In this document: positions 10,847-22,317 of the stretch, one piece after another | Layout of the letters: every line of letters starts with the position of its first letter | Numbering within the stretch: position 1 is the stretch's first letter | Program-made: the position numbers and the translations under genes | Notes under the pieces: model-generated | Told to the model about the DNA's origin: nothing | Databases searched by the model: none | The model's input: the letters and a program-made list of their open reading frames with translations, nothing else | Assembly (NCBI RefSeq): GCF_011386835.1 | Contig: NC_088791.1 | Span: 127,448,943 to 127,512,942, forward strand | DNA: 64,000 bases | Direction: 5' to 3' | Source: Chrysemys picta bellii | Lineage: Eukaryota; Chordata; Testudines; Emydidae

Positions 10847-12335
10847 GATACTTAAGAGAATTATTTTTGATCTCTGCACCAGAAGGCAGTGAGTCTTTGA
10901 GCTGAATTGATGTAAATCTTCATCCTGCAATCTGGGGAGGGGAAAAAAATAAATTGAATTTATACTCTATGGTTGCAGCAATAAATAGATTGGTGGGATG
11001 TACTATGAGGGTTCCCCTCTGCTAGTCAGTGTTGCTGCTTTTAGGCAACCCGTGTATCTGTTTGCAAGATCATGGAAAACAGAACAATTTGGAGACTTTC
11101 TAGCATGAACTGCCAAGATCTTGTTGATTTGTGACACATGCATGGTGGTTTTATAATGTGGACTGATATCCATTTGGAGCACAAGGGAAATGGGAGTTTG
11201 CTGATGTCTGTTTAATTAGAATGGCTTCTGGTTAGTCTGGTTGAGGCTTGAAATGCCTGTATGTCTGTGGATCCTTAAACACAGTGTGCTATAAGCCCTT
11301 TCCTTCCTTTTCACTTCCCCTTTACTCCACTAGCACAAATATGTCAATAAGAGTCATGATGAGGCAGGTTTGTCTGAATATAAGTGGCATGAACTAGATC
11401 TTATGAAAACAGAAGTGATATCCAACCTGTGGCCTCAAGGGCAATTGTGTTAAGAAAATTTGAACTTGATTAGGGATTGAAAATGTGTTCCCTGAGCCTT
11501 GCTCTGCGATGTTTTAAAACCTAAACTGTTGAATCAGCCCTGTCACTGTCTGGAGGAGGTAGTGCCAGCTGTCGTCTTTTTACTTCTAAACCGATGCCCC
11601 TGCAACCTGAGGAGCAGCTCCTCTTGCTGGCTACCTGCTGTATTGCAGGGGAAGGAGAAAAGAATTGCTCTTCCTCCCAGTGGCCTGCTTCTCTGCCAGA
11701 CTTCCTGGAGGAGAGCAGTAGTCCGAAGGCTGCTATAATTTCTGCCAGTGGACTGTGGTCCTTAATGGGCATTGTAGGAACACAGCATGCTCCGCCCACA
11801 TTTCTTTCTTGCCTCGATGCACCCTCTGAGTCGGGAGGTGTGGTGAGGGAGACACTGGAGCCTGCTATACTGCAATTTGTGCCTGCTTAGAACCCTCCAT
11901 GCTGGACAAATATCCAGCAGATGACTTGGAGGCAGGAGTAAAGGATATGCCCCCATGTCTGTGTGTGGGTAGGTGGCAGGACTTTGAGGGGTGGCAGGAC
12001 CGAGCTCGGTAGAGAGAAATGAGTCATCACGAGGGAATAAATTGGGAGGAGTTTCCTAAAGGTGGCAGAAGAGGGAGAGCAGGCCCACCTTCCACTAAGA
12101 TGTTGAGTGGAAAGAAGAAAATGGCCTACTGTACACTCCCACGCATATCTGAGAGCAGGAGCTGGTCACTGAGCCTCCTTCCAAGAAAAGTGCAGGTTCA
12201 GTAAAGGGCTGTTGTTTTGGGGGTATAGATGGTATGTGAGGATGAAGGCGTGTGGATGTCTCCATAGCTTTGGATAAGCCTTCATATTGGTGGATGTTTA
12301 TCAAAGCCCGACAGCTTCAGAGTTCAGATAATTAT
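10847..12335. other. Non-coding stretch, nothing recognised
   Basis: Open frames near 11499-11890 on both strands overlap each other and have no recognisable domain. No exon with matching splice phases, RNA gene or repeat terminus was found. Confidence 0.55.
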
Positions 12336-13711
12336 TAGGGCTGTCAAGCAATTAAAACAATTAATTGTGAGATTAAAAAAAATAATTGCACTATTAATAG
12401 AATACCATTTATTTAAATATTTTTAGACGTTTTCTACATTTTCAAATATATTGATTATGGTTACAACACAGGTTTCAGAGTAGCAGCCGCGTTAGTCTGT
12501 ATCTGCAAAAAGAACAGGAGTACTTGTGGCACCTTAGAGATAAATAAATTTGTTAATTACTTGAGCATAAGCTCTTGTGGGCTACATCCTGTGTCGCCCT
12601 GTGTTACAACACAGAATACAAAGAGTACAGTGCTCATTTTATTACTTTGATTACAAATTTTTGCACTGTGAAAAGGATAAAAGAAATAGTATTTCAGTTC
12701 ACCTCATACAAGTACTGTAGTGCAGTCTCTTTATCATGAAAGTTGAACTTACAAATGTAGAATTATTTTTTTACAAAATTGCACTAAGAATAAAACAATG
12801 TAAAACTTTGGAGCCTGCAAGTCCCCTCAGTCCTTGCTGTAGATATGGAAAGATTTTACCTCAAGATTTTAGCATTCAGTAGGGAAATGAGTTGTGCAGG
12901 AGGCTTTTTTTTATTTCTTGCTGCTAGGTTAGCCTTTATTATGTGTACTATGTTGTAGGTGTCTCCTTTAGAGGAGTCTTAGCTTATTGAAGGGGTAAGA
13001 TTTTTTTATCTCTGGAAGTTAGTATTCTGGAGATGGGAGGGGTGTCTGTTGTGCAGAAAAAGGATGAAGTCTTGATGCTACTCCTGTTGGGTTGAGTTTC
13101 TGAGCTCACCGGGCTCACCTCCTGTCCGAAGAGGAAGAGAGTTTCATTTTAGAAATCTGCATGCAATATTAGGGGAGGACAAAGGATGGGGGAGCAAGCA
13201 ATGACTTGTGTAGGAGGAGGGTGTGGGAGGTGTCTTGGTGCTGCTTCTGGAAGGGTGGTTTCTGGTACTGGGCTTGCCAGGCTCACCTCCTTTTACTGAG
13301 CTAGGTGGGCTCCCTTCAGACGAGCGAGCCCTTGTTTGGGAGGGAAGTTGGATATTACCTCAGAGTCTTGGCATGTGGCGGGGAGGAGAGGCTGGTGCAG
13401 GGAGGCTCAGCTCACCAGGACCCTGTTCTCTGAGGTGTATCCCCCGGAGCGAGAGGCTCGGGGGAATGGGGCACGGCAGATTCAGGTCCCTACCTCTCCG
13501 GGATGGGAGCCACTTCTCTCCTCTCCTTTCTTCCTGACCTCGGGAGGCAGAGTGTGTTACTGCGCGTGACCGGACACTGTCAGTTCCCTCTGCGGCCGAT
13601 GCCTCCCTCCCTGCCCAGAGGTATGTGATTAACGGTGTTAAAAAAAAAAAAAAATTAGAGTTAATTTTGTTTTCAGTTAATCTCAGGCGGTAACTGTGAT
13701 TGACAGCCCTA
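12336..13711. mobile_element. hAT-type element with TAGGGCTGTCAA ends
   Basis: The ends TAGGGCTGTCAA and TTGACAGCCCTA are inverted and flanked by a perfect 8-base duplication ATAATTAT (12328-12335 and 13712-13719). A second, shorter copy lies at 51015-51550. A PLE fragment (12472-12602) interrupts the left part. Between about 12850 and 13560 a loosely repeated unit recurs (a 'cctca..ttagcat' segment, then 'gggagg.gtgt', then 'gctcacct'), absent from the 51 kb copy. There is no transposase. Confidence 0.82.
12472..12602 (-). mobile_element. PLE 3'-tail fragment
   Basis: The minus strand carries the PLE tail (TGCCACAAGTACTCCTGTTC). A 12-base target duplication GTTACAACACAG flanks it at 12460-12471 and 12603-12614. 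The related hAT copy at 51 kb has the uninterrupted target, which confirms both boundaries. Confidence 0.85.
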
Positions 13712-13719
13712 ATAATTAT

Positions 13720-15027
13720 AGAATCATATAAATATAGGTCTGGAAGAGACCTTGAGCAGTCATCAATCCAGCCTCCTGTACTGAGGCTGGACCAAGTAAA
13801 CATAGACCATCTCTGACAGTTTTTTTGTCCAACCTGTGTGTAAAAATCTCCCAATAATGGGGACTCCTCAACCTCCTTTGGAAACCTATTCCAGAGCTTA
13901 ACTACCCTTATAGTTAGAAAGCTTTTCCTAATATCTAACCTAAATCTCCCTTGTTGCAGATTAAGCCTTTTACTTTTTGTCCTACCTTCAGTGGACAGGG
14001 AGAACAGTTGATCACTGTCCTCTTTATAACAGGCCTTAACATATTTAAAGACTATTATCAGGTGCCCCCTCAGTTGTCTTTCCTCAAAACTAAATGTGCC
14101 CATTTTTAAAATCTTTCCTCATAAAGTCAGGTTTTCTAAACCTTTTTTCATCTTTGTTGCACTACTTTGGAATCTCTCCAATTTAGCCACATCTTTCCTA
14201 AAGTGTGGCACTGAGAATTGGATGCAGTACTCCAGCTGAGGTCTTACTAGTGCCAGGTAAAGGACTGTTACCTCCTGTGTCTTATCTACGACAGTCCTGG
14301 TAATACACCCCAGAATATTAGCCAGTTCTGTAGTATGCTTTAATTTACTCCCATTCTTGGCTTTTTTGCAACTATATCATATCATTGACTCTCATTTAAT
14401 TTATGATCCACTATAACCCCCAGATCCTTTTCAAGAGTACTACTACCTAGCCAGTTATTCCTCATTATGTAGCTGTTGTGCATTTGATTTTAATTTGCAT
14501 TTGTCTTTATTGAACTTTTTGTTGATTTCAAATTAATTCTCCAATTTCTCAAGGTTGTTTTTGAATTCTCATCCTGTCTTCCAGAGTATTTGCAAACCTT
14601 CCCAGCTTGTCATCTGTAAATTTTAGAAGCATACTCTCCACTCCACTTTCCAAGTCATTGCTGAATTATATTGAATAGTACTGGGCCCAGGACTGACCGC
14701 TGCAGAACTCCACTTGATACATTCTCACAGTTGACAGCAAACTGTTGATAACTACTCTTTGAGTATGGTCTTTCAATCAGTTGTGCACCCCCCCTGATAG
14801 TAATTTCATCTGGACCACACTTCCCTATTTTGCTAATGAGACTGTCATTTGGGACTATGTTAGAAGCTTTACTAAAATCAAGGTACAGTATATCACATCT
14901 ACTGCTTCCCCCCCCTTCAATCCACTAGGCCAGTGATCCTGTCAAAAAAAGAAAGTAGGTTTCTTTGGCATGATGTGTTCTTGAAAAATCCATGCTGGCT
15001 TCTCCTTATAACCTTGTTATCCTATAA
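13720..15027 (-). pseudogene. CR1 LINE reverse transcriptase, 5'-truncated and broken
   Basis: On the minus strand the order is SQHGFVKNTSCQTNL, then DVVYLDFSKAFNIVP (the RT motif-A region, D-F-SKAF), a decayed 'SAVSPGPS' region, and the C-terminal RLDIRKSFLTIRVVKLWNR at about 13870-13940. It ends with CR1-type ATTCTAT-like repeats near 13720. Frameshifts and stops occur throughout. CR1 ORF2 normally encodes endonuclease plus RT for target-primed reverse transcription; only the RT and C-terminal parts remain. Its 3' terminus abuts the hAT target duplication, so the hAT inserted at the CR1 tail. Confidence 0.85.
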
Positions 15028-15330
15028 CAGTGGTTCCCAAACTTTAACAACCCGCGAACCCCTTTCACTAAAAAGTCTCTCGAATCCCCTCCTAAAAATG
15101 AATATTTCCAGGGATTTTCTCCCTTACCTGAGCATAAATTATAAAAGGAGTGATCTTGGAAATATAAAATTTGTTTTTATGACTTGCTTATTACACACTA
15201 TTTATTATTTATCATTACAGTCATTTTATGACATTATGAAAATGGTAGCATGGTGGCGGGAGAAGAGGGGGACTTACTGCTCCTCGGCTCCCAGCTCCAG
15301 GTTCTCCATTCAGTGGAAATTTTGATAATA
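15028..15330. mobile_element. Possible hAT-type fragment
   Basis: The left end CAGTGGTTCCCAAACTTT resembles hAT-type termini and starts where the CR1 similarity ends. No matching right terminus was found, so the right limit is approximate. Another terminus-like sequence, CAGGGATGTCAAACATGCAG, lies at about 15483. Confidence 0.4.
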
Positions 15331-15581
15331 CAATGTTGTTGGAAATGGGTCGAATTGGATATCATTTGAAAATCCTTTCTTCCATGAACACATTGGTACA
15401 AAACATGACAAACCTAGAACAATTATGTAGATATATATTCAAGAAAATATTTAAAAATCTTTTTTTTAATTGTACTTTATCACAGGGATGTCAAACATGC
15501 AGCCCTCACAAAGTTAAATTGTGGTCCTTGGCTGACAGTACTGTGTTATCAGTTAATGCACAGAACGTGATACCTAATTAA

Positions 15582-16032
15582 TTGTTTGACCGTCACAGAT
15601 TGGAAGGAATAATTCAGGTTGATTTGCCATCATTGGCAAACAAGAAATGGATAAGTGGTATTGATTACACAAGGGATGAATTTCAAAAAGGAAATTGGAT
15701 TCTTAAAAGATCTTCAGTTCCTTTCTGTACATCTGGTTCACATGAAGCTCTAGAACATGAAAACAGAGCAATGAAAATCAAATCATTGAGTTTAGTGGGC
15801 ATAACACATCATCCAAATGTTCTTTCCAGTTTTTCTTGCAACCTCACAACTCCATCGAATTTTGAACGAAACATTAAGCATAGTTGGGATGAATTCCCCA
15901 GAAATAACTGTGCTATCTAGACTCATTGGGTGGGGTTAAATGCCCAGATGGGGCAATTTTAAAGGTACAGAATGAGCTTACTCATATTGGCAACTCTTTT
16001 GCATATGATGGACTGGAGCTCATTAATATAAT
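15582..16032 (+). pseudogene. Relic of an uncharacterised large protein family, segment 1
   Basis: An open frame of 112 codons (15582-15917) contains EALEHENRAMK followed by SLSLVGITHHPN. I recall a family of large, poorly characterised metazoan proteins, sometimes annotated as CXC-domain-containing, with an 'EQEN..VKG.GG.VGLTENP' block. The match is to that block. The DNA from 15913 to about 16032 encodes the next block and is repeated at 17272-17391. The true start is not identified. The function is unknown to me, and the family call is from motif order, not a search. Confidence 0.5.
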
Positions 16033-17271
16033 CAATCTGGAGCTCTGCGGGGTTGCTTAGTGGCACCGGGACTGGTGCTGGGAGTGGGACCTGCTGCGCG
16101 ACGGGGATCAACGTGTGGATCGGCGTCATGAGTGGGAACACTGGCGCGACCGGCGCTGCGATTCTGTCAGCGGTGCCAAGGGCTGAAGCATTGCCAGTTT
16201 GCCTCGAGACAGTGCCACTCGATGTGGTACCGGAGGCTTGGCACGAAGGGTGGGTGATCTCGGCACTGTCATGGCGATTAGAACCCTTGCAGCCTCAAAG
16301 ATGTCCACAGTGGATGGCAGTTCCACCTCCTCGATGACCTGGGCCAGGGAGTCCAATGGCACTGGACTCGACGGTCCCACTTGCAGGGCCGAAGTCGACG
16401 GTGTCGTCTCTGCAGACTTTGGCGCTGGGTGCACCTCACGAGGACGCGCCCCATTGGCTGGCTCCAGAGGAGTGGACCTCTGGGATGGAGAGCTGCTCCT
16501 CTCTTGCTTACGGTGCCACTTCTGCGCCAGGGAGTGGGAGTGGTGCTGGGTCGATCCTGCCGGTTTTGGGACCGGCGGTGCTGCGGGTCTCTGCCAGAGT
16601 CCTTCCACAGTGCCACTTCCACCACTGTTGCCGGGGCTATGCACCGATGAACTCGGCGCCGGGTCTTGCTGCACTGGAGGAGGCTGATGTCTAAGTGCCG
16701 CTTCGATAAGGAGCTGCTTGAGGCGGAAGTCTTGCTCCTTTTTGGTTCTGGGGCGAAAGCCCTTACAAATTCTGCACCGTTCAGCTTGGTGAGCTTCCCC
16801 CAAACACTTTAGACAAGCGTTGTGGGGTTACCTGTTGGCATGGGCTTGCTGCAGGACTTGCAGGGCTTGAACCCCTGGGACTTGGGCATGTAAGCCCTCC
16901 CAAGGAAAAGTGGTTGGGACAGAGGGTAAACCCCCCAGCCCACATGCTAACTACTAATATTAACTAGCAACTAAAACTAAGTAATACGTATAGAAAACAA
17001 TAAAGCTAGGGAAATGTGGTAGAACTTGCAGAACAAGTTCCAAAAACCATCACTGGCGGTAAGAAGGAACTGAGGAGGCGCCAAGTCAGCAGGGTCATAT
17101 ATTGAGCGCCATGAAGGCGCCACTCCAGGGGGCTCCACAGCCGACCCGACAGGTGCTGCTAGGGGAAAAACTTTCTGATGACCGTGCACGTGGCGCACTC
17201 ACACCTCATTGGAATTGATATGAGCAACACATCTTGAAGAACAACAGTTACAAGAGGTGAATAACCGTTTT
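16033..17271 (-). mobile_element. Minus-strand DIRS fragment (terminal repeat plus gag)
   Basis: Reading on the minus strand, the terminal sequence from 17271 (GTTATTCACCTCTTGTAACT, then GTGCGCCACGTGCAC and CTGCTGACTTGGCGCC) matches the terminal repeats of the DIRS element at 17687-22658. A gag-like frame follows. The copy stops abruptly at about 16033 inside gag, so pol and recombinase are missing. About 120 bp of the interrupted relic gene is present on both sides (15913-16032 and 17272-17391). Confidence 0.75.
16126..16803 (-). pseudogene. DIRS gag-like frame, truncated
   Basis: A 225-codon frame contains CLGEAHQAERCRICKGF-like sequence just before and after its start, a Cys-rich motif also present in the + strand DIRS at about 18115-18180. 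It is followed by a Ser/Pro-rich low-complexity region. DIRS gag proteins are nucleocapsid-like and poorly conserved. The first ATG at 16803 lies inside the Cys-rich motif, so the original start was upstream. The 3' end reads into flanking sequence. Confidence 0.6.
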
Positions 17272-17686
17272 CTATCTAGACTCATTGGGTGGGGTTAAAT
17301 GCCCAGAAGGGGCGATTTTAAAGGTACAGAATGAGCTTACTCGCACTGGCAACCCTTTTGCATATGATGGACTGGAGCTCCTTAATATCATGATGAAAGC
17401 AGTCTTCAGGGATGATATAGATAAACATGTCAATTGAATGGATACTTTGGGTCACGACTTGCATGAAGCCTTCAAAACCTGAAGAATTATCCAACGCTCG
17501 ATCAATCTATGGGCTCCAATAAAGAAGAACAGACTGAAGCTGTGCTCAAGTGCAGAGAAGAAAGTCAGAATGAAGGTGGCAGAGATTATTACAGAGCCAA
17601 TTGCAGACAGTTCATTGTTTGCTCGTCTCCTGGTGGTGGTCAAATCTAAATGTGATGCTGATATATGAGAGTCTTTTGGGAAAGTT
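17272..17686 (+). pseudogene. Relic of the uncharacterised protein family, segment 2
   Basis: Translation gives VQNELTRTGNPFAYDGLELL, then after one stop AIKT-like sequence, APIKKNRLKLCSSAEKK and ADSSLFARLLVVVKS. In the family I recall, this order (a 'GNPF' block, an 'I.KNKL.LF' block, then 'LFSRLYI') follows the block in segment 1. In-frame stops near 17437 and 17666 show it is dead. The segment ends at the left terminus of the DIRS insertion. The match is remembered, not searched. Confidence 0.5.
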
Positions 17687-17900
17687 TGAGTTCTTCAAGT
17701 GCTTGTTCATGTCGATTCCAATCAGGTGTGTGTGCGCGCACGTGCACGATGGCCAGAAGATTTTTCCCTTAGCAGCGTCCGTCGGGTCATCCTGGGCGCC
17801 CCCTGGAGTTGCACCCTCATGGCACCTAATATATAGCCCTGCTGACCCGCCACCCCTTCAGTTCCTTCTTACCACCAGTGCCAGTCGCTGGAACTTCCCT
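17687..17900 (+). repeat. DIRS left inverted terminal repeat
   Basis: The sequence TTCTTCAAGTGCTTGTTCAT through AGATTTTTCCCTTAGCAGC and TATATAGCCCTGCTGACCCG is the reverse complement, with divergence, of the right end (22395-22658). Open frames crossing this repeat and its copies encode similar short peptides only because the DNA repeats. Confidence 0.8.
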
Positions 17901-18001
17901 TGGCTCTTGCTGAGCAAGTTTTCTCTTCTATTCCATGTATATAGTTAGTTCCTAGTAGTGTTCCAGTTAATAGTTTAGTTTAGTATAATATAGTATAGTA
18001 G

Positions 18002-19557
18002 TTGGGGTTCCCCCCCCCACTCTGGCCCCGGCACCGTGGCATGCCACAGTCCCCAGGCTTTAAGAACTGCATGGATTGCACCAAGCGCATGCCGAAGAGT
18101 GACCCGCACTTGTCGTGGCTTCGGTGCCTGGGGGAGGCCCATCAAAAAGATCGTTGTAAGATCTGTCGCAAGTTCCGCCTGAGAACACTTAAAGGGAACA
18201 GCGGCGGAAGGTGATCCTCATGGAGGCAGCCTTACGCCTCCACTCCGATCCAGGCTCGAGAGACCCGACACCTATGGTGGCGGTGGCAAATTCGGCGCAG
18301 AGGAAGGACTCCTCCAGAGACGCTTGGCACCACCAAGGCTCTTCACAGGGCCCATCTGATAGTAGGCACCACTCCCACTCACTGGTGCCTCAAAAGAAGA
18401 AAAAGCTGGACAACTGTTCTCCTTAGGCTAAGCCTCAAGACATGCAACCCCATGCGGGCCACTCCTTGGCGTCTCCTTATGGAGCTGTGTTGACTCCTAT
18501 TCAGGTGAGGCAGTCGAGTCCGGCTCCATCTCGATCACAGGCACCTACGCAGTAGCTCCAGCTCCCGTCCACACCGGAAGCGTACCAGGCCGCTCGAGAC
18601 CTTCTCCACCTGATGGCACCGTTCTCGCCTGCCAGAGAGGAACCCCCAGTGCCAACGGAGCCCTGTCCTCTGGGGCACTCTAAGGGAAAGCCGGCTATGA
18701 TGTCGAGGCACTCCCCTTCGCTTTGTCCATCGGTGCCTACACGCTACAACAGAGAGCCTTCCCGCTCCCTGAGCTCTCGACGTTCGAGGCATCGAGGATC
18801 GGCTCCTCCGTGGTCTTCAGTGTCTGAGACCTTGGAGTCAGAGCCCGACTCCTATCGCTTGAGTAGGAGCAGAAGCCGTAGAGTGAGGTCGGGCAGAGAC
18901 AGAAGGGAGCATCAGGCGTGGCCTCCGCTGTGGCAGAATCTGCCTCAGTGTCCCTTCTGGACTCCAAGGGGTTATCACCAGGGCCAGGGAGGAACCCAAG
19001 GCCCACGCTCAGCGACATCTTCAGTGGCCTCTGCCACTTTCACTCCGCCTTCCGCTGTGCATCTGCCCTCGGCACCTACGGTCCCGACGCTTTTGCCTCC
19101 GGCTCCGTCATCGACTCCGGCACCGTGCTCGGCTCTGACTTTGGCACCGGCCTTCACGACGTCGACGCACCCGTCTCCCACCCCTGCACTGTTGTCAACA
19201 TCGACCTTGATGCAGGCACCTATGGCCCCAGTACCTATGTCGGCACCAGGCCCCCCGACCCCAGCGGCTCCTGTGAGCATGCCGACGCAGCTCTCTCTGG
19301 TGAGACTGATGCCAATGCCAACCTTTGTTACGATGCCTACGAGCCCTGCACCATCATCGGCACCACCTCTTCCAACTCTGCCCTGGGAGTCACGTGACCC
19401 CTCCGGGGCAGATGGTAGGGAGCTTCCACTACCAGCACACACTTCCTCCTCATTGTCAGCAGACAAAGTGTTGGCAGGGACGACCATAGCTCCTGCGTTA
19501 GAGGATAAGAGTCCTACAGCAGTTGCTCTGCAGGGCTGCCCTAGGTCTGGGCATTAA
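18002..19557 (+). pseudogene. DIRS gag-like region
   Basis: Two or three frames join here. The first (18002-18214) has HLSWLRCLGEAHQKDRCKIC, a Cys-containing motif shared with the minus-strand copy at 16 kb. A short frame (18211-18426) is followed by a 314-codon frame (18613-19557) that is Ser/Pro/Arg rich, with an RSLSSRRSRHRG basic-serine stretch and a long Pro/Ala/Thr repeat (alternating SAPTVPT-type units). Its end overlaps the RT frame start at 19523. It is assumed to bind element RNA. Frame breaks near 18215 and 18427 make it non-functional. Confidence 0.65.
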
Positions 19558-20440
19558 GGCTGAGGAGGTGGTAGAGGACATGGATCCTATGGTGGACATC
19601 CTAGCACCCTCGGGGCTTTCGCGGGTAGCGTTACCCCTCATAAAGACAGTGGTGGACACCACTAAGACTCTGTGGCAGATGCCGGCATCCCTGCCACCCA
19701 CTGCCAAACGTAATGAGCAGTGGTATTTCGTCCCCTCCAGAGGCTTTGAGCATCTCTACTCCCATCCACCTTCGGACTCGCTGGTGGTCGATGCGTTCAT
19801 GAAGAAACTCAGGTTCCGCATGGTTTCCCTGACCTCCATTATCCCTTCACTGGATCCAGCAGACTGGTATGCCGCCCTCGACTTGAAGGACGCATATTTT
19901 CACATAGCAATTGTGCACAACCACAGAAAGTTCCTCAAGATTGTGGTCAATGGTTCCCATTACCAATTTACTGCCCTTTTGGCCTGTCAGCAGCACCTTT
20001 CTGCAGAGACATCAGGTACAGGTGTTCCCATACCGCGATGACTGGCTGATCAAAGACCGATCCAGGGCTCAGGTGGCATTCATCAGAACCACCTTCGAGA
20101 ATCTGGGCCTACTCGTGAATGAGGTGAAATCGACTCTGTCCCTAGTCCAGAGGATAGAGTTCATAGGGGCGGTTCTGGACTCAACCCAAGCCAGAGCATT
20201 CCTCCTGCAGGTGAGATTCCAGGCCCTCGGCGCCATGATCCAGGGACTCAGGCGGTTCCCCACCACCACCGTGAGAAATTGTCTCAAACTTCTCAGCCAC
20301 ATGGCAGCCTGTACGTACATGATTCGGCACGCCCGACTCAGGCTTCGGCTGCTTCAGTTGCTTGTGTCAGTATACAGACCTGCCAGGGACAGCTTTGACA
20401 GGATTGTGACCCTGCCTCGTCCTAGTCTCGACTTCTCCTG
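19523..20440 (+). pseudogene. DIRS reverse transcriptase, internally deleted
   Basis: The first part (to 20041) holds WYAALDLKDAYFHIAI, the RT motif-A region with its catalytic aspartate. The frame then shifts, and the next frame (19911-20504) holds VFPYRDDWLIKD, the YxDD catalytic motif, and a thumb-like region (LSLVQRIEFIGAVLDS). Only about 25 codons separate the substrate-binding block from YRDD. The usual 'FG....P..F' block and the helix after it are mostly missing, so a short deletion plus a frameshift removed part of the palm. Relatives usually have YLDD; here it is YRDD. Confidence 0.82.
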
Positions 20441-20446
20441 TGGTGG

Positions 20447-21379
20447 ATGGACACTCAGCAGGTGTGCTCAGGAGTCTCCTTTGCTGCCCCACAACCATCC
20501 CTAGCCTTAGTGACGGATGCATCAGATTTGGGGTGGGGAGCTCATCTGGGGGACCACAGGACTCAGGGCCTCTGGTCACAGACAGATCTCTGTCTTCATA
20601 TCAATGTCAGGGAGCTCAGGGCGGTATACCTAGCATGTCAGTCATTCCGCCCGTATTTAGCAGGTCAATGTGTATCGGTCATGACGGACAATATGACCAC
20701 GATGTTCTATATCAACAAACGGGGGTGCATGCTCCTCTCCTCTGTGCTAGGAAGCCCTCAGGTTATGGGACTTTTGTATAGAACACTTAGTTGATCTACA
20801 GGTGTCGTACCTTCCAGGGGTCCAGAATGAGCTGGCAGACCGCCTCAGCAAGTCTTTTTACAGCCATGAGTGGTCCCTTTACCCAGACGTCGCATCTTCG
20901 CTCTTCCAGAGGTGGGGCTGTCCCCTGATCAACCTCTTCACCACACGACGCAACAGGAAGTGTCAACAGTTCTGCTCCTTCCAGAATCACAGTCTGGGCT
21001 CCACAGCAGACGCGTTCCTCCTCCATTGGGGGAGGAACTTCTATACGACTTCCCACCCATACCGCTCGTCCACAAGGTCCTGCTCAAGATCCGCAGAGAC
21101 TGGACTTGGGTCATTCTCATAGCACCCAGGCTGGCCCTGCCAGCATTGGTACATGTCTCTCTTAGACTTGTCAGTGGGAGCCCCAATTACCCTCCCGCTC
21201 TTCCCGGACTCCAGCACCCGAACCTACAGTCACTACATCTCACAGTCTGGAGGCTCCATAGCCGAATCCGTTTGAGCTCTCCTGTTCAGAACAAATATGA
21301 CAGATTCTCTTGGGCAATAGGAAAGCCTCCATTAAGGCCACGTTCCTGGCCAAGTGGAAGAGATTTTCAGTCTGATTAG
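20447..21379 (+). pseudogene. DIRS RNase H and downstream pol region
   Basis: RNase H signatures are visible: LVTDASDLGWGAHL (first aspartate, about 20508), INVRELRAVYLA (glutamate) and VMTDNMTTMFYINKRG (second aspartate). The following region has WGCPLINLFTTRRNRKCQQF and, after a shift into another frame, PLVHKVLLKIRRDWTWVILIAP, both typical of the conserved stretch between RNase H and recombinase in DIRS-like pol. At least one frameshift lies near 21030-21060. Confidence 0.8.
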
Positions 21380-21423
21380 TTGAGCGCGACTTTCCCCCGG
21401 CGCTAGCCTCACTGCCCCAGATT

Positions 21424-22296
21424 TTGGATTATCTTTTCCACCTAAAGCAGGAAGGGCTCTCCTTGTCTTCTATAAGAGTACACCTGGCTGCCATCTCGGC
21501 TTTCAATCCGGGGGTACAGGGCTGCTCAGTTTTCGCTAACCCCCTGGTCAGTCACTTCCTGAAGGGCCTCGACAGGCTGTACCCGCACGTCCGCCAACCG
21601 GTTCCTGCTTGGGATCTTATCTTGGTCCTCTCTAGGTTCATGGGGCATCCCTTTGAGCCTCTAGCAACATGCTCCCAGCTCTCCCTTTCCTACAAGGTTG
21701 CGTTCCTGGTGGTGATAACTTCAGCCCGGAGGGCATCTGAGCTCAGGGCTCTAACGGCCGAGCTGTCCTACACTGTGGTTTTTAAGGACAAGGTTCAGCT
21801 CAGGCCCCATTCGGCCTTCCTCCCGAAGGTTGTATCGCAGTTCCACGTCAACGAGGACATTTTCCTCCCAGTTTTCTACCCCCAAGCCTCTTGCGAGTAG
21901 CAGGGAGCAGAGGCTTCACACTCTCGACAGCCGCAGAGCACTGGCCTTTTACATCGAGAGGACGAAACCGTTCAGGAAGTCGGTACAGCTCTTTGTCGCA
22001 GTAGTGGACAGGATGAAGGGCCAGCCTGTTTCGAGACAGCGCATTTCATCATGGATTGTGGCCTGCATTATCGAGTGCCACAATTTAGCAGGGATCCCAG
22101 CGCCCTCGATAACGGCACAAGCTTCATCAACAGCTTTCCTGGCTCCAGTCCCCACCCAGGAATCTGCAGGGCAGTGAAATGGTCATCAATACACACTTCC
22201 GCTGCACACTATGCGATTACTAGGCAGGCCAGAGATGATGTGGCCTTTGGTAGAGCAGTACTCCTGTCAGTGGACAGCTCTGACCTCACCTTCTAA
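21424..22296 (+). pseudogene. DIRS tyrosine recombinase, frameshifted, missing a catalytic box
   Basis: The frame 21424-21900 gives the N-terminal core-binding part (LKQEGLSLSSIRVHLAAISA) and ITSARRASELRAL, which contains the first catalytic arginine. The sequence then shifts frame twice (near 21895 and near 22140). The C-terminal part has WSSIHTSAAHYAIT with the likely nucleophilic tyrosine, followed by ARDDVAFGRAV. The segment between them reads PSITAQASSTAFLA; relatives carry an H-x-x-R box inside this stretch, and about four codons appear to be missing. In DIRS elements this enzyme inserts the circular DNA product. Confidence 0.82.
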
Positions 22297-22317
22297 TTTT
22301 GCTTTGGAGTCACCCTG

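Noticed and set aside
13360..14103. A 247-codon minus-strand frame as a single gene
   Set aside because: Only the first part is CR1 protein; the rest reads through the CR1 tail and the neighbouring hAT element.
18737..19487. Long minus-strand frames opposite the DIRS gag
   Set aside because: They are shadows of the GC-rich, low-complexity gag-coding region on the + strand.
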